Positions 50,647 through 62,742 are shown, counted from the first letter of the stretch. The stretch is DNA of 64,000 nucleotides from Tubiluchus corallicola (GCA_030141605.1 JAQGDQ010000410.1:62001-126000), one strand, 5' to 3'. Translations and numbers: made by a program. The notes: generated by a model from the letters alone, not told the origin.

Positions 50647-53236
50647 TATTGCCATTTCACAGAACTTTGTACAGGTGGAGCTAGTTTCCATTTCATGTCT
50701 GAGATACCTCCCTGCAATGTGAAGAAGGTTTACGTTATTATGCCTTCGTGGTTTGATATTTCACTTCATCTGCCATGGCTGCTGTACAACGATAATACGT
50801 GCATTTCACACAGTATTCATTGCCGTATATATATTTCTCAAGACTCACTGTTGTTAAACTTCTTCACGCCATATTTTGCCGTCCTGTTAGCAGTTATACG
50901 CTGACAGACACAATAGATTGCATTTAATATTTGTAACGTATAGTGTTTATTTGTAACGTATCGGTGTGTCCTTTTTTGTCTCATGCATTTTTAACTACGT
51001 GCAAGCTTGTTTTGTAAGCACTTAGTTCGTAAGGTCAATAAAATTATGTTTGTTCCTAACCATTGTCGTTTAGCCTTCCGGCTATTAGTGTGCTTCTGTT
51101 ATCAGAAATTTACTTGAAATGTTTAAGTTACGATCATTTAAATTGCTAAGGAAATTTTTATGTGTTGTGGTCTCCTGGTCATTTTTAATATTGTGCTACT
51201 GCAAGGTGGCCTTAGAGAGTAAATTTTTAATTATTACTACTGTTTTTTGATGGCAGTGTTTATGTGCAGTGTTTTAAATCAGTGGAGCACTGCGTTTACT
51301 ATACAGTTTGTTTGCTTCAATTATTTTAGGTGACATATTACTACTAGCTGTGTTGCAAGCATGAAGTATTCTGTACAAGCTGTTTACATTGTTTACTTGA
51401 TCATATTAGTGAGTTATTACTTGAAAGAATATTTGCATAACAAGGCCAGCCCCATCCTAATTTCTCAAGTTCATACATTACAAAGAAGCGGCTTTCAAAA
51501 TTCGTAGTTCCATAATTTATTTTGCTGCAGCAGTTAACTTAGAAACTGCATAATTTAGGTTTTACTTTTTTTGTTGGATTTTCGTTCTTTGGAAACTGCA
51601 TATTGCTTATTTATTCCATTTCTACCAACGTTTGAATCATGCCTATTAATGAAAACTCTTCAGACATTCATTAGCTGGGCATGATGTTGAAGAAGAAAGT
51701 GTCCAGTGCAAATCTTTTCATTAAAATAAATTTCCCTGATGAAATAAATTCAAGACAGAATTTTTCTGCATCAAGATTGTATAATTTTCAGCGTGTGTTG
51801 CAGCTAGCTGCAAGTGCTTCCACTATTCCCAGTAAAAGGGCCTTTAGTTTGTCCGGTGCAACCAGAAGTCAGTCTGATCTCAAATGACAACTTTGTCATT
51901 AATCAGTACAGTATTTATTAAAATAAACTCAGCGTCAGGTCTGCTGAAAGGAGTGTTTATAAGATGTTTTTAGGAGAAAACAAAGGACTGCTTAGTAAAA
52001 TAATGTATAAATAGGTAGTGTAGAGAAGTATTAATTTCAGAAAATACTTTCAGTAACTTGACGCTAATGCATATAAAAGAAGATATCTCAAAAATGTTTT
52101 TTGTACATTAAAAATGATTTTTTTCACTGTGTGACTTACAATCACTATTATCTTAATATAGACTCCACATACATGATCAGTGCAAATACTGCTCACACTT
52201 ATGACGATCAACGATTTTAAAGTGAAGTGGTACTGTACATAACTGTTATTATAAGTAAATGCGGCATTGTTTTAGTCTTTGGTTTTTAGAGTGTTCCATT
52301 AGAAGGGACAAATTTTTGTAAGTGAATTTGTGTTGCTGTGCTCTCAATGTGATTTATTATTATGTAGTAAATGTCAAGTTAATTTTCTGCCTGAATCATT
52401 TTGATATTTTTCTATGGATGTTATGTTCGTCTTTCTGTGTAAAAATTTTGCTAGGTAGGTGGTGCTTTGCATTATTTTCTAGAATACTAGTGTTGTATGA
52501 CGAGTTACTTTCATTTTGTTTTGGTTTGATGTTTTCGCATTTCTTGTATTTGTGTTTTTCTACACAACTTTTCTAGATGATATTTCTACGTTTTTAAAGC
52601 AGTCCAGAATTTATAAGAAAGCTTCCTATATAGTTTTTACATTTGCTAAACCGATATGTATTAAGTGTCTACTTATGTTTGTTTTTTAGAAAATGGACAA
52701 AATCTGTTATTCAAAAGGCTAATCCTGATTTCTGTCATGCAGCTGTTTCATAGAGCTCTGAGTATAGTCATGTAATGTCAGTTATCTAAAGTTTTTACCT
52801 ATTTTTCGGTAAACAACTAAATAAGCTTGTAATTTTATAACTTTTGCATTAAATTGTAAATTATTTATAACTTTTGCATTAAATTGTAAATTATATCAGT
52901 AGACAATTGTATAAAAAATACACTTGAAAAATAACAAATTCTTACAGTATTTTGAGGTGTGCATTGCCTTGAATATAATTAAAGCAAGCAATTTTAACTT
53001 TATGTTTTCATTTGACAGATTTATACTGTTTTGAAAGTAGTTGTTCAAGTATATATGGCTACTGAATTTGTTTTGATAATGCATTTGATCAACTATTTTG
53101 TAGTCTCATTGGATTTGTTTTTTATTAGTGTAATCTGTGTGTTTAAATGATAGACTTAAGATAAAGTCTTATAACGACAGGTATTTTTTATTTCAAATAT
53201 TCCATAAAGTACTTCTTTATTTGCTAGTTACGTATT
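50647..53236 (+). other. KCTD 3' UTR and downstream flank
   Basis: No exon seen beyond the KCTD stop. It includes a direct tandem repeat of 30 bp (TATAACTTTTGCATTAAATT...) at 52835-52894. The frames at 50695-50904, 51681-51887 and 52322-52576 look random. Confidence 0.5.
51037..51042 (+). terminator. Candidate polyadenylation signal of the KCTD gene
   Basis: AATAAA within GGTCAATAAAATTATG, followed about 15 bases on by a T/G-rich stretch (TTATGTTTGTTCC). It lies 391 bases after the stop, a normal 3' UTR length. Confidence 0.55.
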
Positions 53237-53425
53237 GAAGCATAGTCAATTTTGTTCAGAATTGAAGCATTGTCAGTTTTGTTCACAATAGAAGTACAGT
53301 CAGTCTTGTTCACAGTTGAAGCATAGTCAACTTTGTTCAGAGTTGAAGCATAGTCAGTTTTGTTCACAGTAGAAGTATAGTCACTTTTGTTCACACCTGA
53401 GGCATAGTCAGTTTAGTTCTCAATT
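53237..53425. repeat. 27-bp minisatellite, 7 units
   Basis: Seven exact-length head-to-tail units of 27 bp, consensus GAAGCATAGTCA, GTTTTGTTCACAG and two variable bases. On the minus strand the units stay in one frame and six of seven are open, giving a 9-residue repeat of the type TVNKTDYAS. The seventh has a stop. Confidence 0.95.
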
Positions 53426-54084
53426 GTAGGTTTCTTGACCTATTTGATGCATCTTCACATTTTTTACTCTGTGTCATTAATGTTGTGGTTGTTGTACATT
53501 ATTGTTGTCATTAATAATGTTTGTTTTGTTATACGCTTACTTCAAAGTATATTGTGTCATAATGATTGTCAAGCAAATAAATATAGTTAATATTATGATT
53601 ATGTATTTCCAATTATATTATAATATTATTATTACTCTGTTATTTATTTATTCCACTGCCTGCATTTTGCACAATAAATATGTGTGAATATTTTTCAGTA
53701 TTTGATATGTTTAATGTGAAATTTGGGGATGATGTAATTTCTTACCTAATTACATTACAATGATTGTCTTGATGTTCTTTGATTGACTGATTATTTTTCA
53801 ATTTAATGTCTTCTTGAAGTGTAACATAGTTTATACTAGGTGATCTGTAAGTAGAAGTTGGTTTTACAATGCCTGACTTCGTGTTCTCTGCAGTGTACAT
53901 CAATAATTATCATAAAATATGTTTTTAATTCACCAATATAATCTTGTTCCACTATGAAATAATTTGAAACAAAACAGTTTAATTAGAATAAATACCAAAC
54001 GTTCTTCAAAGATCATTTGTGTGGTTTTTATCTTCCGTTCGTCCTGTCTGGTAATCCAACATTTTAAAAATTAACCCGTATATG
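53426..54084. other. Intergenic, no gene recognised
   Basis: AT-rich, short random frames only. Confidence 0.5.
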
Positions 54085-54876
54085 TATCAGGTGGCACAAA
54101 AAATGTGCCCATCGCAATATTATAATTAAAATAATGGAATCGCTTGAAAATTACCTTAGGTCATTTCCTTACACTCTTCCAAAGATACAGAAGTTTTAAA
54201 ACAAGAAGTCAAAAAAATAAATACCGAAAATAAACTGGCGTGCCACTATTGTTAAAATTTACAGCAAGTGCTCTACATATATATATATAATTATAATATA
54301 TATATATGTATGTATCCATCATTTCCACTGCAAACCAGAAGGCGTTTCTTCCTACAGTTTCTTACTTTTTAAGGGGGGTATTTGGTGTCAGCCTTCAACA
54401 GTTTTTGCCTTTAGTTCCAAATCGAGCGGTTCTGTGTGGCCGTAGTGCATTTTCTCTGGGAATTCCAAGTACTGTACTATAGGATTAAATTCTATTTCGT
54501 CTTGACAGCAAATCTTCATTAGAGCTTTATTTTCTGTGGTAAAGACCATGATGTAAAAAGGTTTTCTCTTAAAATTGTTTTGCTGCCATGTATGTGAGTG
54601 CTTTAACTATAGTCGAAATAGCTATTTTTCAATTCGTGACTAGCTGACAAAATTCTGACATTTAAATTTTTAGCATGGAAAAGTTTTTCGGCCATAACTT
54701 GAAAACTACCAAAACTATAAACTCGTAGCTTTCAGAACCGAAAATTAATTTTTTATACTATTTATTATTAATGAGCTGTAGTATCAATTCGCTGTGAAAT
54801 TTCAACTTTGTAGAGCACTTGCTTCTAACGCTATTGTAGTATGCAGTATGCACATTTTCTCTGCGCCACCCGATAT
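54085..54876. mobile_element. TA-flanked DNA transposon, nonautonomous (family A)
   Basis: Left end TATCAGGTGGCACAAAAAAT and right end ATTTTCTCTGCGCCACCCGA followed by TA; these are inverted repeats of about 25 bp (CAGGTGGCRCA...AAATGTGC), with TA on both sides as in mariner-like elements. About 790 bp, no transposase frame. A second copy is the interrupted element at 60323-62742. Confidence 0.75.
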
Positions 54877-55290
54877 AAGCTTATACTTGACAGAATATAG
54901 CTTATTTTTGATAAAGTTGTTGTTTTGATGCAATAACTAGGTTAAAACACGTGAATTATTATTAATTCATAATTATTAATAAACTATAAAACTCGCGAAC
55001 GACATAAGATTTCAAATTATTAGGTTACTAGCAAAAAATAGTGCGAAACGATGTGCATATTATCATAATTGTGATGGTTCCTCCATTACGAAACCATTGC
55101 ATATCAGCATTACATACCAGGTATAAAATCGCTGATATGGAATGGCCTTGTAGATTCAGCAGGTTAACGGACAGGTGTCTTTACAATCACAGCACTTCTT
55201 CCGTAGAGTACAAAGGAAAAGTTTACTGGCGAGTTATGTCTTCAAATCTCTGTCTGTCTTTACAAAGTTTTTCGTCATCCTGGCACTGGG

Positions 55291-55322
<32 letters not shown>

Positions 55323-55696
55323 GGCGAATGCAATAACTACGTCGTTAACTTAGCGACGGCTTGGCGAAACCGGCCTCAGCTATTAGAATTGACTTGATTA
55401 TTCAAAATCGTGCGAACTGATCTGTGTGCCTTATCTATAAAAAAATATGTAATTAATGATGCGTTTACCTTGAATCATAGAACAACTCAAGAGCACCGTT
55501 GTTATAATGTTCTTACCACGCTGTCATAAAATCACTACATAGAACAGGTTCTTTGTAAAAACAATTTCACTGTGCAATTCATTGCTTGAACATGTGATTA
55601 CGACTCCCACTCTTACTTCATACAACGTCAAATTAAATAAATGTGAATTCACTAGTAAGCTTAGCGTATACTAATTTAGTCTACTTTATTTTTTAG
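54877..55696. other. Intergenic, with TA repeat
   Basis: AT-rich. Contains a TA dinucleotide run at 55292-55317. No exon recognised; the 92-codon plus frame at 55041-55319 ends in that repeat and has no family features. Confidence 0.5.
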
Positions 55697-55823
55697 GACC
55701 TTTCGTCCGTCTCGGACTTCATCAGCTGATATCCATTAGAGTGATGATGAGACATAGTTAAGATCTTGAGCTTAGCTATATCTAATGGATGTCAGCTGAT
55801 AAAGTCCGAGACAGATGAAAGCT
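55697..55823. ncRNA. Inverted pair of hammerhead-ribozyme-like motifs
   Basis: Two arms of about 44 bp (55697-55740 and 55780-55823) are imperfect inverted copies around a 39-base loop. On the minus strand the left arm reads CTGATGA, A, GTCC-GAGAC-GGAC (stem-loop II), then GAAA: the conserved core order of a hammerhead ribozyme, with one extra A after CTGATGA. The right arm on the plus strand has CTGATAA, AGTCCGAGACAGAT and GAAA, a decayed version. Stem III and the NUH cleavage site are not clear. Such motifs are known in Penelope-like elements and retrozymes. Activity is not implied. Confidence 0.45.
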
Positions 55824-56935
55824 CTTGAAAAATTAACAATTTTTGAGATTTATGAGCACTTTGACTTCTTCTTTTACGATTATAATAATTTAACAATTTT
55901 AATTTATACTCTTAAGGAGCTTTCTAAATCGCCAGCCTCTAGAAAGATGAGACTAATAATTTTGTAGTAGTTCAGTGTTTAGTGTTATACATATGTACGT
56001 TAAAAGAAATACTAATTGTCCCAGCTCTTTATACTGCATATACTTTCAACTTTTTAAGTTCACCTAAATAAATAAATTCTAAAATCAATTATAAAGCTAA
56101 ACAGATAAAAATAAAAAAATACATTAAGTTTAAAAAACCGAAAAAGCTGGAAACGAGAACGGAAGACGGGTGCTAGTGGAGAGGACAAGTGTCAAGCTGC
56201 ACAGGTTTGCAAAACAACTTTTTGAATTTGAACAGCGTGCAGGAGATATGGATGAGAGGAGTGCAGTGCTGAAGACAGGAGAAGAGAAATAGAAGTGAGG
56301 AAAGAAGGAGACGGAAGAGAAGCACGAGAGCAAAGTGGAGAAAATAGCAGGACAGAGCAGAGAGCTAATGCTAGTTGTCTTTTGCTCTTACGTACAAAAA
56401 ATGGACTTCTGGGTGCAATAGGAGTTCAGCTTGTACTAAGGTGACCGTAATTCGTTTAACTTTTTGAGTTTCCAAACATCTACGAAAACAGCCATTCGAC
56501 TTGCTGATTTTTTTTATAAAATTAATATTATACTTTAACGATTTAAATTAACTAAATCCATCATTCGACTGTATCTACTGCATTTGGTTTTCACTAAGAA
56601 ATTTCACAGGCGGCTTGCAAAGTGATAGGCCTATAATTTGTTACAATTCTTCCTTCTGTTTATGATTATAGTTAGTTCAAAATGAATTGAACTATGTTAA
56701 GGTATAATTTAAAACTACAGTTAGTGTTTATTTGAAAATTTTAGCACGCTTTCCAATAAGAAAACTTAGAATTTGCCATTTCAGATCTTTTGAAATAAGC
56801 GCTTGTAAAAGTGTAATGTTAAATAATTAACGAAATAAATAATTTGTAAAAAAAACTAATTAACACGTTTGTTGCTTTTCAGGAAAAATCTTACAAACAT
56901 TTCAGTTCCTACAAGTAGGCGTACTAATATACTAA
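55824..56935. other. Intergenic, purine-rich patch
   Basis: A purine-rich stretch at 56140-56350 holds a 60-codon plus frame containing LHRFAKQLFEFEQRAGDMDE. It matches nothing I know and lacks clear splice sites. Otherwise AT-rich. Confidence 0.35.
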
Positions 56936-57155
56936 TCAACTAATAAAATCAACCAACTCTACGAAAACGTGAAACCCTAAAACTAATATAAAAATGCAGT
57001 AGCTCCACATCATTGTTCCCCCCACTGGTGCGTCCATGTCTGGTGCAAAACAATCATTGTCAGCTATGCGAGTGACAGCGAATCTTCTTGCCGAACAGAA
57101 CTCCGTCCCACTCTTGTATAAATCGCCAATTTTGTCTCCTTTCAGTCTAGCTTCC
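56936..57155 (-). CDS. Possible terminal exon of an unknown gene
   Basis: On the minus strand, TTTATTTGCAG is followed by 73 open codons to a TGA at 56938-56936. The peptide begins EARLKGDKIGDLYKSGTEFC, includes RRFAVTRIADNDCFAPDMD, and ends in a hydrophobic segment MMWSYCIFILVLGFHVF near the C-terminus, as in a membrane anchor or GPI signal. Phase 2 at the acceptor. I found no convincing upstream exons and do not recognise the family. An open stretch of this length can occur by chance in the window, so this is a tentative call based on composition and the acceptor. Confidence 0.35.
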
Positions 57156-58745
57156 CTGCAAATAAATTAAGATAAGACCACTGAGATAAAACCACACTCG
57201 GTTGCAACCTTTATGACCATCCCGACCTTCAAAGTGACATTGATGACCATTGATTTTGCCACGAAACTCTGCCCATAAAGACGCACTCCGAATCAGTTGG
57301 TTGACTTGGCAAATTTTAGATTATTTGTTAACGAGCACTGCAAATATTTTCCGCATAAGGATTTTAATGGACGGTGCAAATGGAGAAGCACGCCACCGTC
57401 AGGGAATAGAGTCCTATTTACAATTTTGTCTGAACTGACCTTCACGTGACCTTTGGCCAGGCTAAAGTGATACTATTCGCCCGCATACACAATTACTGAA
57501 ACCCAGCTCCCCATTTTCGGGTTGTAGCAGTTTGTTTAGCCAATTCTTTATGCTAACTTGAAAGACCTCATAAGAAGTAGAGAGCCAAGAAAAACTAAGG
57601 CTACAATGCCCTAAATATTTGACTTTTTACATTACTACCTTCATTTCGGGCAGAGAGATGGTTACGATGAAAAGTTCACTGTGGCGTTAGTTAAACTGAT
57701 TCAGGGAGTTTCTAGATACCGTTCTCGATGAACAGTTATCTGAAAAAGAAAGACATCCACTTTACCTACCGACTCTGCTGTCCAGTCTAAAATCTTGCTG
57801 ATATATAGCATGTTCCCATATCATGCCCCATCATGCCCCATATCAAAAATTATTGCTCGAAATTGAAAAATGGAATAAAATTGCTGCACTTCTAAGATAA
57901 AATAATAAATGGCAATATAAAATATAAACATAGATATAAATACAAATATTACGTTTTTTTTAGTAATTAGCATTACATCTGTTGGTCATTAGTTATTGAT
58001 TAGCCATTAATTAATGAACTCAAATAAGACAGAAAATTATATTTCAATTTTAAATTTTATGTAAAATACATGTTATATCGCAGGTGCAAAAGAGGCTGTT
58101 GCAATCTGAGCATGGAATATCGTGAGAATTTATTTCGAAACCGTGATTTCCCTAGTAGTTTTTCTCAAGTGCCACTTTGCAAAACCCTGTAGGTTAGGCC
58201 AGTCAAGGAGCATCTACCTTTCGTAACCAAAAAATCCTTCCCGCAATAACTACCATTAGAAGAACATCAGGAACATAAAGGTTTAATGCACAACACACAT
58301 TATTCACAAAAATGGTCTTGGTCTGAATTTCCAAGCGACTTATTGGCGGCTTCCTCGAAAACACTCAAGGCCACAAACCTCGCAGCATTCAGGAACAGGG
58401 AAAGGGTGCATCTCAAGGATTATTTTATTTTTAGTAACAAGCAATTTTCACTCTTGTCCAACTTCTCTGTGTTTCAAATTTCAAACCCTGAAGCCAACTA
58501 ACTAGAGCGCTTCTGCTTCTATGAGTTTCTACTAAAACGAGAAGCCCGAATATTAAGCGGTTGTTTGACAACTTTGTTCAAAACGCATTATTCAACATTG
58601 TCTTTGGGACTTTCCAAATTTTTCACTAAGTGTACAGCCAAAGTAGCCATATGATGTTACATGTGATGTGAATGACATGTGACATCATCGGCGAATGCTA
58701 AGAGGCTATATCTATCTTCACAAACTGTGGGTTTGCTCACTAGGT
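57156..58745. other. Intergenic or intronic, no gene recognised
   Basis: AT-rich. If the exon at 56936-57155 is real, this would be its upstream intron. Short frames at 57250-57438 and 58286-58501 have no family features. CATCATGCCCCAT is repeated at about 57822-57842. Confidence 0.4.
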
Positions 58746-59243
58746 TTAAAGGACAAGAAACGGGGTACCTAAAGTAGATTTCAAAAAAATAGCCTTAAAA
58801 ACCCCTATCACATTACTTTATAGCAATTTTATGCGTATATCGTACTCGCGCCGAAAGGATTTTTTGTTTGTTTTCATATTAAATCTCCCACAATACTGTT
58901 CCGAATGTGCCGTTACATGACGTCATACGCGCACAATATAAATCAGTGGAAGAAAATGAAATGTTAAACTATGTCACAAAAAACTTTCCATGCAAAGTTG
59001 TATTACTTAACACCTTGCTCACCTGCTTGAAAGACTTATGTAACTAGAAAAGAAAATTATTAATTATTTAAAATGTTTTCATCAATTGCTAAAATGTCGT
59101 TGACTCACCTCCAGGATGCACCACTCACTAACCAAAAAACGTAACCAGAAAGTACGACATGCGCATAAAATTGCTATAAAGTAATATAAAATTTTATAGG
59201 GAATTTTTCTGAAACCTACTTCAGGTCTTTTCTTGTCCTTTAA
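58746..59243. mobile_element. TTAA-flanked MITE with about 100-bp inverted repeats
   Basis: TTAA (58746-58749) plus AGGACAAGAAA on the left mirrors TTTCTTGTCCT plus TTAA (59240-59243) on the right. Inverted similarity extends about 100 bases inward (ACTTTATAGCAATTTTATGC is shared). A TTAA target is typical of piggyBac-type elements. About 500 bp, no transposase, so nonautonomous. Confidence 0.82.
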
Positions 59244-60322
59244 TGGAAAAACCAATTCACTAGCTCTTGCTATTTAAGTTATAAAGTGTGGACAACTACA
59301 AAAGAAGCAGCTACAGCAGCAGAAGTAGCTCAGCTCAGCAAATAACGCAACAACGACAATGATTGCAAGGAAGAAAAATGCAATAAGACGAAAAAGAACA
59401 TGAAGAAAATTTGTTTACGCAACAACACCTCAAATCTCAAAGCACAGTATATAGCGCATTTCACTTTAACCCGGAAAGTGATAGATCCATCCGACTGGGC
59501 CTCCAGTTTGTCCTCTTCAAGCGTTAGTATTAAATACAATACTGCTAGATTGATATATGACTAAACGTTATGTCGAATACATGATTATTAGTAGTACTCG
59601 TTATGTTTGGAAAGACTAAACTGTGCGCAAACATTTCTATGATATGAACATCTTTTGGGCACTGTTCTTTGAGGTATTCGGTTCCAATGCAAAGCATTGA
59701 CCAAATTTAGGCGACTATCACTCTGCATCTGCCACACGAATAAATGCGATATCGCTCTCACATTAAGCATCACAACCTTGATAGCCGACCATGATGGACA
59801 AAGGCATTAAACTCGCATATTTCACGTCGTAAACATAGTCCCAAAGCGGAACCCTAAGTGCATAGGAAATGTTGCTGTCATGAGGTTGTTGATGATCAAT
59901 AACATTAGCCTAGTCTATAAGAAGTGTACATGATCATAGTCAATCTTTGACTCTTTGTATGTATTAACTACTTATTATTAACTGATCGTTTGTTATACCC
60001 ACCAATCAAGAAACAATAGTTACACAGCCAAAACGTTACCAATTAACCATTAACCAAACGTAACGCACGGCTGAAAACGTGAATGAACAATTATTTACCT
60101 TAATGTAGTCAAAAACAGATTTTTTTACTTGAAAAGTTCCTCAGGACTGCTTTCAAGTCACTTGTTTTAAATTTCTCAAGCAAACGCGTAGGCTAGTCAA
60201 AATCTGTTTCCATTACTTTTTTGAATAATTCTTAAAACAATTAAGCAATTAATTAATATTCTAATGCAGGCCTGACCTAGCTAATATAAATGTATGGAAC
60301 ATTTCCCCCATTTTCATCGCAA
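59244..60322. other. Intergenic, no gene recognised
   Basis: One minus-strand patch near 59430-59530 (LEEDKLEAQSDGSITFRVKV) has a coding-like composition and a GTGTTG donor-like end, but no good acceptor. It remains unassigned. Confidence 0.4.
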
Positions 60323-60698
60323 TATACCATGTGGCGCAAAAAAACTTGCCCTAATCTTGATTATGATATTATATGAAAAAGTAACGGAATTTCTTTAAAA
60401 TTACTACACTCATGCTGCAAATGCTTCTGTATAAACATCAATAATTTTGTGTCACTTCCTTAGATAGTTTTCAAAGATACAGTTGATTCAACAAGTAAAA
60501 GAAATAAGCACCGGAAAAAAGTTTGTGTCACTATTGTTAAATTGACATCAAGTTCTCTATGCATCTTTCATTTTCAATGCAAACTAGATGGGGACGCCTA
60601 TTTCAGTAACAAATACAGTTTCTCACTTCTTTAAGGGATATTTGGTCAGAAATCTGCACGAAACCTGCCGTTCGTGCCTCTTTAAGGGAACTGACGTC

Positions 60699-61768
60699 TA
60701 ACATACTGTCAATCATTTTCGTTGACTGCTCAATCAGTGAGCAAGTTATTTCGCACCCCTGCAATGCTCAATTAAGGCAGGTACGTTCGGGACATTTAGC
60801 TACAGCTGCGTCTAGTACTACTATAAAAAATGCTCAACTTTTCACTAGTTAGCGGGAGAAATATTGGCCTGGTTCTAGATTTTATTATTGTCAATTGAGA
60901 TTGCAAATGAATTACTGGAAATATATAGTCTAGTTTCGTTTATAGGAAGAAATGCACAACGCTTACGTCTACGAGTTGCTGATTAAGTCATTTTGCAATC
61001 AAGAAAATACGCAGTTTAGTTTACTTTATAACTTTGCAAGTTAGCTAAAAACAACTATTTGATTAACTTTAAATAAATTAAAAACAAAATGTTTTCTTTT
61101 CTGGTCAGTTTTTATAAACCTTAATGAAATCTTCACAATCAAAATTAATTCAAATGTGGTCAAAACTTATATTATACGTCAATGTAATATTAGCTAATTT
61201 TACGCTATTTTTCTGATTATAATCATGGTTAAAAGATGCCATTGGACTTATGTAACTCAGGCATTCAATATAAGGGTCGTCTATGTAATGGAACAATCAT
61301 TTAGCCTGACAAACGGAAAAATACAAAAACTGAATAAATATTGCAGACTAGCACATGATCAGTTAATATAGAAAAATACATCGCAGGCTTGATGTTCGTA
61401 TGCTTAAAGGGAAGAAAGACTTAATATTTTTGTTGCTCATTTATCGTAAAGCAAGGCTAACTGGCTTAATTTCTTTATTATACTTATGTCTCTGTATTTT
61501 TGTAGTGCTTTGAAACTTCGTCTCTACAAGTCATTTTTTGGCTACTTGAAGTGTTAATTTCGTGTAAAAATAGCTGCTGCTCTGCAAATTTGTGTTTATG
61601 AAAAAGTGCAATCAGTTTATCTGCTGATTAGACATTAGTTGTGACTGTCATGTTGTTTAGTTTAGTTTAGTTTAGCTTAGACAGTTGTTGTCCTGCGTGA
61701 GCTGTTGTCCCGAATGCTGCTAAGCGCGCTTACGTTACAGTGGGGGCAGAGCGATAGACCAATATGTT
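60699..61768. mobile_element. Nested 1.07-kb insertion of unknown type
   Basis: Bounded by TGACGTC on both sides (60692-60698 and 61769-61775), a 7-bp possible target duplication, at a point where similarity to the 54085 element stops and resumes. The ends, TAACATACTG and CAATATGTT, are weakly inverted. It contains a TTTAG repeat run at about 61656-61676. No coding frame. Confidence 0.45.
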
Positions 61769-61920
61769 TGACGTCAATTCCAGATACCATAGTCAAGAGG
61801 ATTAATTCCCTTTTTGCCAACAAATCTTTATCGGTGTTTTATTTTCTGTGATGAAGACCCTTTTGTGTGTACTGAGTACTTTATGAATTTGTTAACGTGG
61901 ATGTTTTAACTGATATTGTT

Positions 61921-62578
61921 CCAGTGTAACAGCTTGGCGTATATTCCATCATCAGAATATACCCGGGTTATTCCAAGCTAGGCTGTTTTATACCCGGGGT
62001 ATAGTTGGGCTAGTCCAGTTTATGCTAGCCCTGGGTATAAAATGATCTAGGCTAGAATATACCCCCTAGCCCAGAATATACCCCTCTTTTCCAAATCAAA
62101 TAACTTATTATTATTTACTTATTTTTTATTATTATCTTACTTTTATTATTTTTATCATTTTTACTAGTAAAGTGGTATTGCCCATGATCCCACATAGTGT
62201 ATCAAATGTAATTCCAGGAGTGCAAGCACAAAATAATTTAACATCTATATCAATGAAAGACTGTTTTATTCAGCACCAAACAACTAAAAGCTTATCTACG
62301 TGAATATTAATATAAGTGTACATTCGATGACAGTTACAAAAAATTATTTTCCATGCTACCATTATAATTATAGAATAATTGAGTTTAGCTCTCTGTATCT
62401 GAAGTAGGTATTACAAGTATTACATACAGTCATGGTAACTGTCTATATTAACAGTATTTGCAACTCCAAAGCAAAAAAATGTTTTTATAGGGTATATACC
62501 CCGGGGATTTATTCTGGGCTAGGCTAAACTATACCCGGGTATATTCTGGAGGGGGCGTAATCTGGGCTGTTACACCGG
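61921..62578. mobile_element. Nested MITE with TATACCCGGG subterminal repeats
   Basis: Left end CCAGTGTAACAGCTTGG and right end GGGCTGTTACACCGG are inverted repeats. Inside both ends are many copies, in both directions, of a motif near TATACCCSGGG and of CTAGCCCAGAATATACCCC. About 658 bp, no long frame. Dense subterminal repeats of this kind usually serve as transposase-binding sites in nonautonomous elements. Confidence 0.7.
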
Positions 62579-62742
62579 CATTTAATGTTTTAACATTAAT
62601 TAGAAACTACTAAAGCTACAAAGTTGTCAAAAGTAAATGTACTGTAATAATTACACCATAAAATTTCAACTTTGCAGACTACTTGTTTCTAATATTATTG
62701 TAATCTATCAATCGGCACATTTTCCCTGCGCCACTAGATATA

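Larger units (their letters stand above)
60323..62742. mobile_element. Family-A transposon copy split by two insertions
   Basis: The left end TACCATGTGGCGCAAAAAAA (60323 on) and right end TTTTCCCTGCGCCACTAGA with TA (to 62742) match the ends of the element at 54085-54876. Internal similarity also follows in order (GTGTCACTATTGTTAAA; TTTATTTTCTGTG-T-AAGAC; AAATTTCAACTTTG). The similarity is interrupted at 60699-61768 and 61921-62578, so this is one old element with nested insertions. Confidence 0.7.

Noticed and set aside
56130-56333. Ser/Phe-rich minus-strand frame
   Set aside because: Shadow of a purine-rich patch with no recognisable domain on either strand.
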